Notes: generated by a model from the sequence alone, not told the origin. 64,000 bases of DNA from Cavenderia fasciculata (GCF_000203815.1 NW_004457639.1:1674001-1738000); one strand, 5' to 3'. Counted from the first letter of the stretch, positions 1-13,954 are shown. Program-made: numbers and translations.

Positions 1-1117
1 CCTGGCAATAAATCGTCCAAGTTGATGGTCGGTGTAACGAATCTTGATTTGGTACAACTTCCAACGGCGGTGGTCACGAATGCTCCGGACATGAAACAAG
101 GACATGCGTCACATGATAGACAACTATCGGTAGTTGATTGGCAACGTGTTTCACAATTCAAAGAGTTTCTGGACGGGAGACAAAATGGATACTGGATGAG
201 AATGTCACCAATGATGTTATCAACGGTACGATGGCAAATGACAGTACCTCCTTTTGAGAATGAACATTGATCATCACATTTGACACCGGCATTTTCTGCT
301 GAGATAATGGTATCTGCAACAACCGACGATTGACGACACGAAAATGTTTTGCCGGCAAACTCGACATTGAAGAGTTCGACTTCTGGCGAGTTGTTAACAT
401 CAAAGGCAGATCCACGTTCATAGGCTATGTTTTTGTCAAACTTGGTGGCAGAGATAATAACCGACTTGCAACTATCAATGTAAAGAGCACCTCCAATCGC
501 TGCTTGATTGTTAAAAAAGTTACAATTGGTAAGAGTGGCCGATGACTGGACGATAGACATGGCACCACCAATATTGGCATTACAATTCTTGACCAGGAAA
601 TTGTTCATCTTAAAGTGAGAGGTCGAACGAATATTCATAAAGTATCCGGAACCTTGACAATCGATGGTAACAGTGGTTGCAGTCATTGAACGTAGTTCGA
701 TGGACGACCCTTTGGCGAGTTGGACGTTGATTCCAATGTTTTGAGTTCCAACATACGATTGCACTGGATTGACCAATACAACCCAGTTGTAGTTGGTCGA
801 TAGCTCAGAGGTACTACCTTGCATGGCAGCTGCGATTGCATCACCTATCGTCGTAAATGGTTTGACTGATGTACCACAATCCGTTACTTTAATCGTACAT
901 GCGTTGACATTTGATGGATCAACATATAATACATCTTTGAGGGTGATAAAAAAATAAATAAAAAAAAAAAAAGAGTTAGAAGAATTCCAGATGAATAAAT
1001 AATTATGGTGTACATACTTGTAGTTGCAAGAGATAAGATTTGTGATGGAGCAAATATGATGATCATTGCAAGCAATGCATTGAGCACCAATAACACTCCT
1101 CCTCCAAACTTTTTCAT
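1..1117 (-). CDS. Secreted beta-helix/PA14/MACPF protein, 5' part only
   Basis: The 5' part of a gene running off the left edge. Exon 1 is 1117-1018 (GTATGT donor) and exon 2 runs from 934 past base 1, open in frame to the edge. The start is the ATG at 1117, which begins a signal peptide (MKKFGGG, then a long hydrophobic stretch). The visible part holds the post-signal Cys motif and most of the beta-helix with GGA-type PMP-like turns. It matches the complete gene at 5356-9227 closely, including the intron site and the upstream 160 bp, so the missing part probably carries PA14-like and MACPF domains as there. Differences concentrate in the first 500 bases of the window, while 560-934 is nearly identical. 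One length difference is six bases, keeping frame. The domain call for the missing part is inference. Confidence 0.8.
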
Positions 1118-1281
1118 ATTTGTTTGTGTGTGTCTCTGTCTGTGTGTTATTGTGTGTGTTTGCTTGTGATCTGATCAGTAGCAGATGCTAACGAAAAAAC
1201 GAAACAGCACCACCACGTTTCTGTTTAAAACAAAAAACATTTATTTTTTTAAAAGAGAACGAGCGATGGCCTCATTTCAAA
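1..1281. repeat. Copy of a 1.3 kb direct duplication (other copy about 8094-9398)
   Basis: Exons, intron sites and upstream region match the region 8094-9398 in the same orientation. The match stops abruptly at about 1281 and 9398, where the flanks differ. Confidence 0.85.
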
Positions 1282-1351
1282 TTTGCCTGAGTTTTGACGA
1301 TTTGCTGGCCCAATAGAAAAGAGCATCACTAAACTAGAGTCATATGATAAG
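1118..1351. promoter_or_regulatory. Shared divergent promoter between two MACPF genes
   Basis: 234 bp between the starts at 1117 (minus) and 1352 (plus). The half next to the minus gene (to about 1281) is a near-perfect copy of the region upstream of the start at 9227. It contains a GT-rich leader, GATCTGATCAG and an A/T tract (TTTATTTTTTTAAAAG). The 70 bp next to the plus gene are unique. Confidence 0.5.
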
Positions 1352-4300
1352 ATGACTAGAGATAATAAGGTTATCATTCTCTTTTTAATTGTTGTCTGTT
1401 TGGCAGTGGTCAAAGTACAGAGTAGTAACAGAGACACCAATGAGCAACCACAGGTAGTGTATGTTGACAAAAACTCATTGTGCCTAGTCGACTGTGGTAC
1501 TGAGATGTCACCCTTTTCCAACTTTGTCGATGCTATCCAACACATCACCGCCTTGCGTAGTAACAGGTCGTCGTCGGCTGTCAACATCGATTGGCTTCTT
1601 CAAAACAGCCACCACCAACAACAAGACTTGACTACCATCATTGTCAAAGATGGTATTTATCGTGGATCTAAAAACAAAGGTTTAGATATCAATTTTCCTT
1701 TGCATATTATGTATGTACATAAAAACATAGAGATAGAGATAAAAAAAAAAGAAAAAGAAAATTAAAAAATAATTTAAAAAAAAATAATAATAATAATGGA
1801 AATATTGGATGTGATGATCATGTGAAGATGGTTTTATTAATTAATCATAATTCTTTTCTATTTATTTTATTTTATATTTATTGTCATTTATTTTTTGAAC
1901 AGAGCTCAATCACCACCCAAACAAACAACCTACGTTTCAGTTAAATTCAACGATGCACAAGTAATCATTGATTGTGAGAATGTAGGTAATGCCATTACAG
2001 TCAAGAATGTCACTCTCTTTAAGCTATCAAACATTGGTATTCATCGTTGTGTCGGTTCATCAGGAGGCGCTCTCTCGATTGTAAACTCATCGGTTGTCGT
2101 TGGTGCCGTTACGTTTGTCGGTAATCAAGCTCTCAACGGAGGTGCAGTCTCATTGTCCAATTCAAACATTGATTTCACTCGTTGTCTCTTTATGGACAAT
2201 CGAGCTGTTACACAAGGATACGATATCTATGCATCGTCGTCTGTCGTCGGCCTATCAATGACCAATCAAAAGCCATGTGATATGTATTCTACTGGAGGTT
2301 CGGTATCGATTAAACTCGATTCATCATACCTCTCGATGGACAGTACCACAACTATGGAAGGTCTCAAAATAGCAGGTGATCTATCTACTATATCCTTACC
2401 CACTGGTATCGTCACTGTTCTCGATCGTACATGTCCCACTCCACCAACAGGTATGGTATTAAGTAATCAAAACTCTATCTTTAGATCTCATAGACTAACA
2501 TATTTATTTTATTTATTTATCTTTAGTATCTTGGGCATATATATTTAAAACATTTAATACCTATACTGAGAGTTGTAACAACAATAATGTATGTGACGAT
2601 GGAGAATCATGCCTTTATTGCCCATCGGATTGTTCTTGTGTTGCCTCTGGATGGAAGATTGAAATATTCAAGACTATTCCTTCTCTTCCAATCACAGTTG
2701 CAGCTGACATTATTCAATTGTCATCAAGTATTGTCACCCTTGGCTATTCCTATGCCGTTATGAATGCCTACCTCAAGATTAATAAGCATGCTACCTATGA
2801 ATTCAAATTCGTCGGTAGTAATTGTGGTCTGGTCTTTTCAGTCGATGGAAATGACATTGTCTATAGTGCCGCTTCCCTTTCCAACGTTGATACAACGAGA
2901 TCAGTTAGACTGACAGCCACCAATGTACATCATCTTCGTATCGCCATCGCCAAAGGAGTATCTCCAAACACTGGTTCCCAACTCGAGATCTATTGGAGAA
3001 GAAAAGCCGATGGTGAACAATTCGTATTACTTGATCCATTCTATTCCAAAAATAGTAAGAACCCATTTTTTGTGCTGTTTTTAAAATATATTTATCACTA
3101 ACATATTTAATTTATTTAATTTAATTTTTAGTTTGTAATGATGGTATTTTGGATGATAGAGAGAAATTACCAGCCTATAAATGTGTTGCTGATCAAGCAA
3201 AGGCATTAGATCTATCCAAAGATACTTGTGGTGATGGAATTTGTAGTGAGATACCAGAAGATTGTCTTGTTGATTGCTACCATGTTATCGCCGATATGTG
3301 TCCAGAACAAGCCACACCTCACCGTCTCGATCCAACCTATTCCAAGATGGATTTTGTCGGAACAGCCCTCAACAACCAATACATGTACACGTTGCCAGGT
3401 ATCCAACTCTTGTCTCACGGTATCGACATTGTGACTGATGAATATACAAATGCACCTGTATTCCATTTTGGATATTGTGACAATTCATCATACTCTACAG
3501 TCCATGACTTGTATCGTGGTCTAGTGTACACAGTACCCAAAGGAATACATGCAATCCCGACACCAAAATGCTCATATTCAGCCTCAACCAAAAGCTATTC
3601 GTCATCTTCTCAAGTCTCTCAAGAAAAGGCAGACGACATTAGTGTGGCTGATTCAGCCAATCTTGGTGCAGCATATTGGGGAGTATCAATTCAAGCCAGT
3701 GTTGCATTCTCTCAATCCTCTTCTACCAAATCGGCAAGTGATCTCGAAAAGAAGGTATCTGGTCAGATCATGGTTGACACTGTTCTATGTGAGACTACTC
3801 GTGTCCACATCACCGCCGAGAATATGACATTCCATCCCAATTTCGTGAGGGATGTTGCACAAGCAGACACTATAGCCAAAATGGAATTGGTTGTCGCCAA
3901 GTACGGTTCACTGTACCTCAAAAGTGCTGTGATGGGTGGTTCATTGACACACATTACCGTCGTATCTCATTCGAGCTTTGAAGGAAAGGTATCTTCTGAT
4001 ATTGCAAAAAATACTCAACTTTCTCTGTCTGCCAAGGTGTCGTCGCCAGTACTCAAGGTCAGTGCCAACTACAAGAAAGGTACCGACAACTCAATCACAA
4101 ACGAACAACAAAACAAGTTTGAAGATGACAGTGCATCAACGACAATCATGACCAAAGGTGGTCCACCAGGTTCATTTGGACCCGATACCAAGGGAGCCAA
4201 CAACAACTTTGGTGAATGGGCAAAAGGTGTCGATCTCTTGCCCGTACCCATCAAGAAAGAGTATGGATTTATTGCTGACTTGATCCCCGAAAACTGGCGC

Positions 4301-5219
4301 GTCAAAGGTTCAATCGAAACCATCCAATCGATGTGGAGTAAAGCTGAAATCGCTCACCTTTACAAACGTTTTGCAAGCAAAGTCAATTTTGACAAAATTG
4401 AATGTATGTCCTCACCCCAATGTCATCGCCAAGTTATTTACAATGATTAACACTTACCCATCACTACTACTCTTCTATTCTATCACAATAGCATTAAAAC
4501 CAGATGAATCGATTTATTATTTGAACTCTCCCGCAACTCTAGATAATCAAAATTCCATTACATTTACCATTAAAAAGCCAAATGGACAAATCATAAGTGA
4601 ACACAAATATTTGTTGGCAGGAGAATTGTTTGTTTTACCATTCGGTGAGATACAATCGGTTAATGGTTATCCAGAAAGCTATTTAACTTTTGATATCTAC
4701 GATGTGCTACACACTCGTCTCTACAATTTTGTGTACTCGGATTTTTTTGCTGCCTGGAGCCAAATAACCAACAATGCCTTTAGCATTCGTTCTCAATTCA
4801 CCACGTCTGATTGTGCCACTTGCACTGTCTCTCCAACCGTACGAATCACACTGAAAGGCTCTCTTGGCACCCATACGATGTTTTACAACCCTACAGTCTT
4901 TGCAACTCATTACTTTGGCCAATATCTTGGTGATCTGGAATATGTGTTGCTCGAGCCCATCATTGCATTCGTAGATGAGGACATCACCTATACCTACACT
5001 CTCGAGACATTCAACGTCGTTCAGTATTGTCCCAACGCTCCTGGAGTTAGAAGTGGAGAGGGAATGTGTACGATTCCTGCTAGCATGCCCATCGATAAAA
5101 AGTACTCAACCATCTATGGCACATTCCATAGCGATATCGTCTTGCCAAATACACAAGTTACAACTGTTAGCCTGACAAAACATGACATTCTTCCTCTATC
5201 TAAAAATATTTATAGCTAG
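1352..5219 (+). CDS. Secreted MAC/perforin protein with PMP-like beta-helix and PA14-like domain
   Basis: Five exons: 1352-1710, 1903-2450, 2527-3054, 3132-4403, 4492-5219, giving 1144 aa; every junction keeps frame with GT/AG. Residues 1-24 are a signal peptide. About 30-300 form a right-handed beta-helix with PMP-like turns (SGGALS, LNGGAVS and FxxN motifs). About 385-475 resemble PA14. A Cys knot motif (CGDGICSEIPEDC) follows, then a MACPF domain at about 590-850 with its signature near residue 735 (KYGSLYLKSAVMGG; the usual YGTHY is YGSLY). The last 240 residues are beta-rich and unassigned. MACPF proteins oligomerise into membrane pores; the beta-helix and PA14-like parts could bind cell-surface glycans, which is inference. 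It is transcribed divergently from the partial copy at 1-1117 across 234 bp and ends tail to tail with the next gene 136 bp away. Confidence 0.85.
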
Positions 5220-5355
5220 TTTCAAAAAAAACTCAAATGAATAAACAAATAACTTAAATAAATAAGATAAATTTATCTTTTGATTTGCAAGTTGTATATA
5301 TCTTGATGAGAGAGGGAGGTTGTTGAATAAAAAAGGGAATTAAGATTTATTTTGT

Positions 5356-8300
5356 TCAGATTGCCGGACCATTCACTGATTCACTGACGTAGTTTCTAGT
5401 GTACAGCCAATCAAATCTGGTTGGGTCCATCGGTTCCATTTTCATATTCAAGTGGCTAGTCGTAAGTGAAAGGGGTGGGAGGGATTGGTAATGGTTCATT
5501 GCAGTGTGATGGTAAAGGGCCTTTCGCTTCCACGAGGAAATGGATGGTTGGGGCTCCATGGAGAGTGCCCAGTCGACTCTAGTCGTACTGCCAATTTGGT
5601 ATTGGATCGAGTAACGATAGGTAGGTGTACCGGTGGTATAGGGATGCGAGAAATAGCCGTAAACGAATTTTTGTTCCTTATTAACTTCCCAATTGAAAGA
5701 GTGATGGCCCAACGCTGTCTCTGTCCCCGAAGGATTGGTATACTTGATATAGAGCCTGTCTGTGATTGTCGAGTATTCTTGGGGTGTGTACAAATCCGAA
5801 ATAACGTTTCTGAGGTAGGTCTTGGTACCCGTCGCATATTTGGTCAATTGGAATGTTACGGCATTCTCGACACTGGGACCAAAAAGGTGGTGTATCGCCG
5901 TGGTGACATAGGTGGTGGCGAATGGTTTGTATCCGCCGTTCTTGTCAAATACGATACCTTCCGACGATTCAAATCTGACAATGGAGAATGCTGGATCCAT
6001 GGTTGAAGGAATCCCGGTGACTGTGATAACGGGTCTGGTGGTACTCGTTAAAAAGTCGGCATCCAACACAAAGTCAAATCGAAGCGGTGATAGGATGGAT
6101 TTACGACTATACTGGCAATATCGCTGGTAGGTATCTGCTATTTTTTCATGTCCAAAGTTTGTTTCAATATTCCAACACGTGTCTTTGGCGGATTCGGTGG
6201 CTGGGACAACATAATTAAAGTCCATCATGTAGGGAGGGGACAAAGTGTCTTCTTCATCTCTTCGCTGATAGTATAGGTCTATCTTTGATTCTTTTGGCTT
6301 GTTTTTAACGTCGGTCCATTTGATCGTGATTGTGGGTGGAAGGAATTTGGTAGTGGACGAAGCAGTATGCATCAACAGCATGTACTGGAATTCTTGTCTT
6401 CCTGGATTTTCAGTGAACGAATTCCTGTCATAGTAAATTGTCTCTGCATCCTTCCATAATGATTGAACATTCTTTCCAACAACAGAAGTCATCCATGTCG
6501 ATGGGATAATATCACGAATGGGATAGAGATCCTGTGAAATAACGGCTGGATTGAGATCAATTGACGATGCCCACTTTTGGAACATTTCTCCTTGTGACGA
6601 ACTTCCTGGTGCATACGATCCTGGCGATCCACCAAGTGTGACGATCGATGTTCTCTCGGATTTTGCCATCTTCTCGTCCTGTTGTTTCCCAGAAAGAGTA
6701 GAGTCTGAGGTATCAGAGTTGGATGCTCCTCCTTGGAGTACGGGTGTCTTTATGGATGCACCCATCGATCTTTTACTGCTTTCACTCCAGTCAGCCTCTT
6801 GTTCCGAGCTTGTCATCACTTCAGAGGTGATGGTCGATTGAGTGAGTTTTCCTCCCAACACTCCACTTTTGATATAGTGTGTACCGTACTTCTCGATCAC
6901 ACCGACCATGTCATTCACAGATTTACATTTCTTGACATCTTTTAAAAAGGTTGGGTGGAAGACAATCTCTACCAACTCGACAGTTGACACGTTACAGGCT
7001 ATCTCGGTGACAAAGATGGTCGAAGTTGAAGAATCTGATTTCGAGTTGGTTTGAGTGATTGATTGATCTTTTGAGTAGGCTGCATTTACTTCGGCTCCAA
7101 CCCCATCATATGATCCTCCAATAGATCCACTATAAGATGACACTAAAAATTTAATAGATATCTTTTTGTTAATTTATAGTTCCAAATTTGGTTGGTGTAT
7201 AAAATATATTATTATTACTACATACTTGATTTCTTTGTCTTTGATTCTTTCATCTCTGTGACACTTGAATGAGTGGTTGTCGATGTATCAAATGAACATT
7301 GAGGAAGCATTTTCCCAGCTAATTCCTTTGGTAATTCATAGACTGATCCACGATACACATCTTGAACAAGATTAATATCGCTGTCTGAACAATATCCAAA
7401 GTAGAATATTGGTTTTTGAGCATGTTCTCCAGAGACAATATCAATGGCTGTCGTCATGTGTTCCGATCCTGGAAGATGCCAAATCATTTGGTTGTCGATA
7501 ATGGCACCAAGAGTATCATCTTGTGTAATAAAACCTGGAGCAATGTGGTTCTTTGGTACTTTACGGGCATCACAAATAGGTGTAATGTGTGAATAACAAT
7601 CTTGGAAACAATCGTTTGGATTATCTTCATTGCAAATATTATCACCACATACTATATTTCCGCTTGCTGGTACAACTAAAAAAAGAATTAAAAAAATTAG
7701 TCTCTTGAATCCGAAGAGATTTAAATTATTTTAATACATACTATGTTTATCATGATCACAATCAGTCATATCTTTATGGAATATACCATCTCCACAGATC
7801 GATCGACTGTAGAACATTTCAATTCCTTGTCCATTGTCAAATGAAAATGAAAACGATCTTTTGAGAGCTACAAATGTAGCTGGTGAGGTGAGTCGGAATG
7901 AGAGAGCATGGGGATGTTTCTGTTCGAGGTAAATCGTACGATTGGATGACCATAGTTCTCTTTGATAGGTGGAAATGAGCATTGTACGAGAGTCCATTTG
8001 AAGGGACAGACCAAGATGAGTACTATGAGTGGAATAGCTGTAATATCCAGACTTTGGCACTTTAACATAGGCGACAATATCAATGGTGACCTTGTCTGTA
8101 AAACCTGACAACAAATCATCAAAGTTTATGGTTGGTGTAACTAATCTTGACTTGGTACAACTTCCAACGGCGGTGGTCACGAATGCTCCAGACATGAAAC
8201 AAGGACATGCGTCACATGATAGACAACTATCGGTAGTTGATTGGCAACTTGTTCCGCACTGTGCAGAGTTTCTGGACGGGAGACAAAATGGAGACTCAAT

Positions 8301-9227
8301 GGGTGTGTCTCCAATGATGTTATCAAAGGTACGATGGCAAATGACAGTTCTTCCTTTTGAGAATGAACATTGATCATCACACATAGCTGTGGCTGTTGTT
8401 TTGGAAACAATGGTATCTGCAACAACCGACGATTGACGACACGAAAATGTTTTATCCACATTGGCAAATTCTACATTGAAGAGTTCGACGGTTGGCGAGT
8501 TGATAACATCAAAGGCAGCTCCACGTTCACTGGCTTGGTTGCTGTCAAACTTGGTGGCAGAGATAATAACCGACTTGCAACTATCAATGTAAATGGCACC
8601 ACCGATTGATGCTACATTATTTAAAAAGTTACAATTGGTGAGAGTGGCCGATGACTGGACGATAGACATGGCACCACCAATATTGGCATTACAATTCTTG
8701 ACGAGGAAATTGTTCATCTTAAAGTGAGAGGTCGAACGAATATTCATAAAGTATCCGGAACCTTGACAATCGATGGTAACAGTGGTTGCAGTCATAGAAC
8801 GTAGTTCGATGGACGACCCTTTGGCGAGTTGGACGTTGATTCCAATGTTTTGAGTTCCAACATACGATTGTACCGGATTGACCAATACAACCCAGTTATA
8901 GTTGGTCGATAGCTCAGAGGTACTACCTTGCATGGCAGCTGCGATTGCATCACCTATCGTCGTAAATGGTTTGACTGATGTACCACAATCCGTTACTTTA
9001 ATCGTACATGCGTTGACATTTGATGGATCAACATATAATACATCTGTAAGGTGATAAATATTAAATAAAAAAGAAAGAGTTGGTTAGATTTCCAAATGGT
9101 CATGCTCGTAGTATTTGTAAAACTTACTTGTAGTTGCAAGTGATAAGATTTGTGATGGAGCAAATATGATGATCATTGCAAGCAATGCATTGAGCACCAA
9201 TAACACTCCTCCTCCAAACTTTTTCAT
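5356..9227 (-). CDS. Secreted MAC/perforin protein with PMP-like beta-helix and PA14-like domain (complete paralogue)
   Basis: Four exons on the minus strand: 9227-9128, 9043-7742, 7675-7226, 7142-5356, giving 1212 aa. The order is signal peptide, beta-helix with repeated GGA turns (IGGAMS, IGGAIY), a PA14-like segment, a Cys motif (CGDGIF then CGDNIC), MACPF and a C-terminal beta-rich region. The MACPF signature near residue 700 is canonical, KYGTHYIKSGVLGG, unlike the drifted motif in the plus-strand neighbour. The MACPF family makes oligomeric pores; the target membrane is unknown here. Exon 1 and the start are fixed by near identity with the partial copy at 1-1117. Domains before MACPF match the plus-strand gene in order but are diverged, so this pair is old while the partial copy is young. 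Confidence 0.88.
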
Positions 9228-9398
9228 ATTTGTTTGTGTGTGTCTCTGTCTGTGTGTTATTGTGTGTGTGTTTGCTTGTGATCTGATCAGTAGCAGATGC
9301 TGAAGAAAAAACGAAACAGCACCACCACGTTTCTGTTTGGAAAAACAAAAAACATTTATTTTTTTAAAAGAGAACGAGCGATGGCCTCATTTCAAATT
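8094..9398. repeat. Copy of a 1.3 kb direct duplication (other copy 1-1281)
   Basis: Second copy of the duplicated MACPF 5' region and promoter. The intron sequence differs more than the flanking exons, as expected if selection or gene conversion keeps the exons alike. Confidence 0.85.
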
Positions 9399-9527
9399 AA
9401 AAATTTGCTCGATATGCATTTATCTGTACATAAATACAAAAACAATGAGATAAATTAGAGAAACCTCTGATCATTGGTGTACTCTAATAAAAATATGGGT
9501 TTATTAATTGTTATTTGATTTTATTTT
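9228..9527. other. Intergenic, MACPF promoter and DNase 3' flank
   Basis: 300 bp. The first 170 bp are the duplicated MACPF promoter; the rest is AT-rich 3' flank of the DNase II-like gene. No further gene was seen. Confidence 0.5.
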
Positions 9528-10261
9528 TTATCCCATGATATCGACATCTTCTTCTTCATCAGAATATCCATTGGTCTCCTCTCCACCATCAAGTTGGTCA
9601 TCGTCATCATCATTATCATAACCTTCATCTTCATCCTCATCTTCATTGTGTTGGAATTTTGCCTTTTTAGTTGGACGGTCATCCATTGCAATTAGTTGAC
9701 CATCATCGCCAATAAAATTATTTCTTTTTGGTCTATCACTGTATGTGACTCTGGCAACGAGTGGGTACATCAGAGATGGCAATGATCTTTTTTTAGCATC
9801 GACCCTATTAGTCCACTTTGGGAATGGTGTTGGTAAACTATCCTGGATATCATTGGTGGCTGTTGATAATAGATTCCCTTGGTTGTCATAAAAATAACTA
9901 TTCGATACATCAACCAGGTTTATCAATGCATAGAGCTCGTTTGCTAGTCTTTGACTTGTGAAACATATCTGTACAGATTTATATAGGAATAAGAGTATTA
10001 ATAAAAGTTTGTTCAACTATCACCGGCGTTGGTATCCAACAATAGTAATACATACATAGATTCCAGCATAATGAGTGTGTACCAAATTTCTATTTGCATC
10101 ACCAACACAGACTCGTCCATTTGCTGTTGAGAATGACAATTTCTCGTGTCTATCTCTTTGAATTTTATTGTCGTATTTCCATTCCCTAATGTTAAAAATA
10201 CCCCATTCCTGGTCGACCATATGAATAGATGGAACATCAACACGATTAGGTTGTGACTATT

Positions 10262-10295
<34 letters not shown>

Positions 10296-11990
10296 GAGAG
10301 GTTGAAAAATGAATTATTAATCGGATTGGTTGAAAAGAAAAAAAAAGTGTTGAATACCTACATAGGTTGAGACATAGTAGACAGAAGGATTGGCCTTTGC
10401 AATGTATGTGAATGGATCCAATCCAAGTTGAATATATGTTTTCATGTCCCCTACTTCCTTTCGGGGAGTATCGTCAAGCCAACGAGTCCTGACGATGGAC
10501 AATCCAGGGTTTACAAATTCAACTGGTTTCATTCTAATATCTAAATAAAATTGAACAATTGGTTAGTAATATCTTTAATAGGAAGGTTGTAACAACTCAC
10601 CAAAACCATAGATGGTCCTTAAAAATTGAAGGGGACCGGTAGTTATTTCAGTAAGACAAAGATCGACTGGGTCATTGTTATTGTGGCGAATAAAAGCACC
10701 TATTCTCTCCCTTTCGGTTGTTCCTTGCGTTGTTTCCTCAACATCATGGTCAGAGCCTTGGAGATCGTCATCTTCAAAAGTACTGTAAAAATTCAAACAA
10801 ATATCATTTGGTAGTTGACTTTCGGCCAATTCTGCAACAACTCTCTCTTTGATATTGTAGGGATGATCGATCGGTAAAAGTGATCCTCCTTTTGTATCTA
10901 TATAGTTTGTTCTGGTTAGGTGAGGTTTTCCTCTGCCAATAACTCCCATTAGATCATCAAATTCATCTGAAAAATTTTAGAGGAGGAAGAGGTGTTATTA
11001 ATAGACCTATTTGGAAGTTCTTTTTTTGTTGGATACATACTTTGTTGAAAATTTGAACAAAAACTGTGATGAGACATTTTAAACTTGGCCTCTGTACCAC
11101 CAACATTTAAACCAAATAGAAGATAGGGATTAAACCATTCAGCGCCTGTATCAACCGGGATAGATGGAATGTTGATTGAATGGTCAATAAAATATCCATT
11201 CCCAGTCTTGGTGTCTACAGATATTAGATACTATAGAAATATATATTATTTATATTTTTTGGTTAATCGAGTGATAGTTTTGATGTACCAGCAGTTTATC
11301 ATCATACATACCTTTGCATGTGCACTTCTGGCCTCAACCGTAACTTGTTGCTCCCCGTTATTGAGATCTTCAGCATCACTATCTTGGGCTTGAGGTTTGG
11401 GTTTTTTTGCTGGCGGTAGACCCAAAGTGTCATGATACCAAACCTGTGCCTCTATCCTTACATTTTTACACACGGCTTTCCTAGTATTAACCAATGTCGG
11501 CTTTGTTCGGTCACTATCCCTTTTGACACATTGACCATAAATCTCCTTGTTGTTTTCATAGGCACTTTCTGTATGTCTCTCCCAAAACTTTTTGACCGTG
11601 AGTTTGTCGGCACCAACCATATCATTTCCTGTATCGTCGATGTTCTTTACAGTAAAAAAAAAAATGTATATTATAACGTCAGTAATCATGATCGTAGATA
11701 ATAATAATATTCAACAATAACCAAATTATTATTCATTTAATACATACAAGATATACACCGAAAGAATCCGTGTAAATGAAACCTCCACCGTTTACGTTAT
11801 CTTTTGATTGCTTTGATAAAAGGAACCACCAATCGGGGTTGGTAGGTGGAGTTGATACTTTCCAGTCTGCTGGCATACCAATACATCGTGGACTTGTAAA
11901 AGCATTGACCGCAAACTCCTCTACACCACTCCAAGTGCAAAATAAGAAAACGATAATGACCTGTAGTAGAGAGATATATTGTATATACAT
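9528..11990 (-). CDS. DNase II-like secreted nuclease with acidic tail
   Basis: Seven minus-strand exons: 11990-11748, 11644-11312, 11230-11041, 10966-10601, 10540-10362, 10256-10056, 9968-9528, giving 650 aa. The start at 11990 begins a hydrophobic signal peptide. DNase II is an acid endonuclease of lysosomes and secretions, with two H-x-K motifs in a PLD-like fold. Both are present: HAK at 190-192 and HEK at 474-476, the latter followed by the family block NGRVCVGDANRN. The protein is far longer than usual for DNase II because of an acidic insert before HAK, inserts in exon 4 and a C-terminal tail with a basic patch (RPTKKAKF) then a long D/E run. All seven exon boundaries match the paralogue at 44922-47382. 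An (ATA)n tract lies in the fifth intron. Confidence 0.85.
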
Positions 11991-13403
<1,413 letters not shown>

Positions 13404-13954
13404 GTTGATCTTCATTTCAAGAATCTCCTGGCCCAAATGCAATCAAGATAGATCATTTGGGAGATTTTTATGTTTCAGGAATACCAAGAACGTTTGAAAT
13501 TGGCTGTAATGAATTTCATGGGTGCAGCAAAAAGCTTGTTTCAGTATTATTGGATTCTATTTTCCAATCATTCATTACAGCCCAATTAGTACAACGATTC
13601 TTGGTAACCCTGAAATATAAAAATCATAGGGTAATTTAAATGGGATGATCCTTGTTCATTCAAGATGATTTTTCAAATGGTTAATTAGATTTCATTGTTG
13701 TTGGTGTATCGTATTCACTACCGAAACCTTTATTCGCACTATCCCATGGTCGAGTATAGGTTCGTTTATCCAAACCGATAGAGTCATCTGGTACATTCCA
13801 ACCGACAGATACCATCGATGTTGCCGGTTACATCAGACATTACCAAAACTTAACTCAAGTTGTGTTTCGTGGTGCAGGCCACATCGTGCCATTTGACCTC
13901 GTTTTATTCTATTCTCCACTTTATGATTGCAGATATCTTAAATATAATAATTAA
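13404..13954 (+). pseudogene. Remnant of a serine carboxypeptidase (S10) gene
   Basis: Two S10 signatures survive on the same strand. DFYVSG at 13464-13481 is the segment that normally leads into the catalytic GESYAGHY block, which is missing. VAGYIRHY followed by RGAGHIVPFD, near 13820-13900, is the C-terminal region with the catalytic His, ending at a stop at 13952-13954. The two lie in different frames, stops fall between them, and the catalytic Ser block and most of the body are gone. Known S10 enzymes are secreted or lysosomal acid carboxypeptidases. A host gene decayed by deletion is the simplest reading; a heavily spliced live gene is unlikely at this length. Confidence 0.6.

Noticed and set aside
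5485-6006. A 173-codon open frame antisense to the MACPF gene
   Set aside because: It lies opposite a long exon of a well-supported gene; Cys/Arg/Val-rich translation with no family look.
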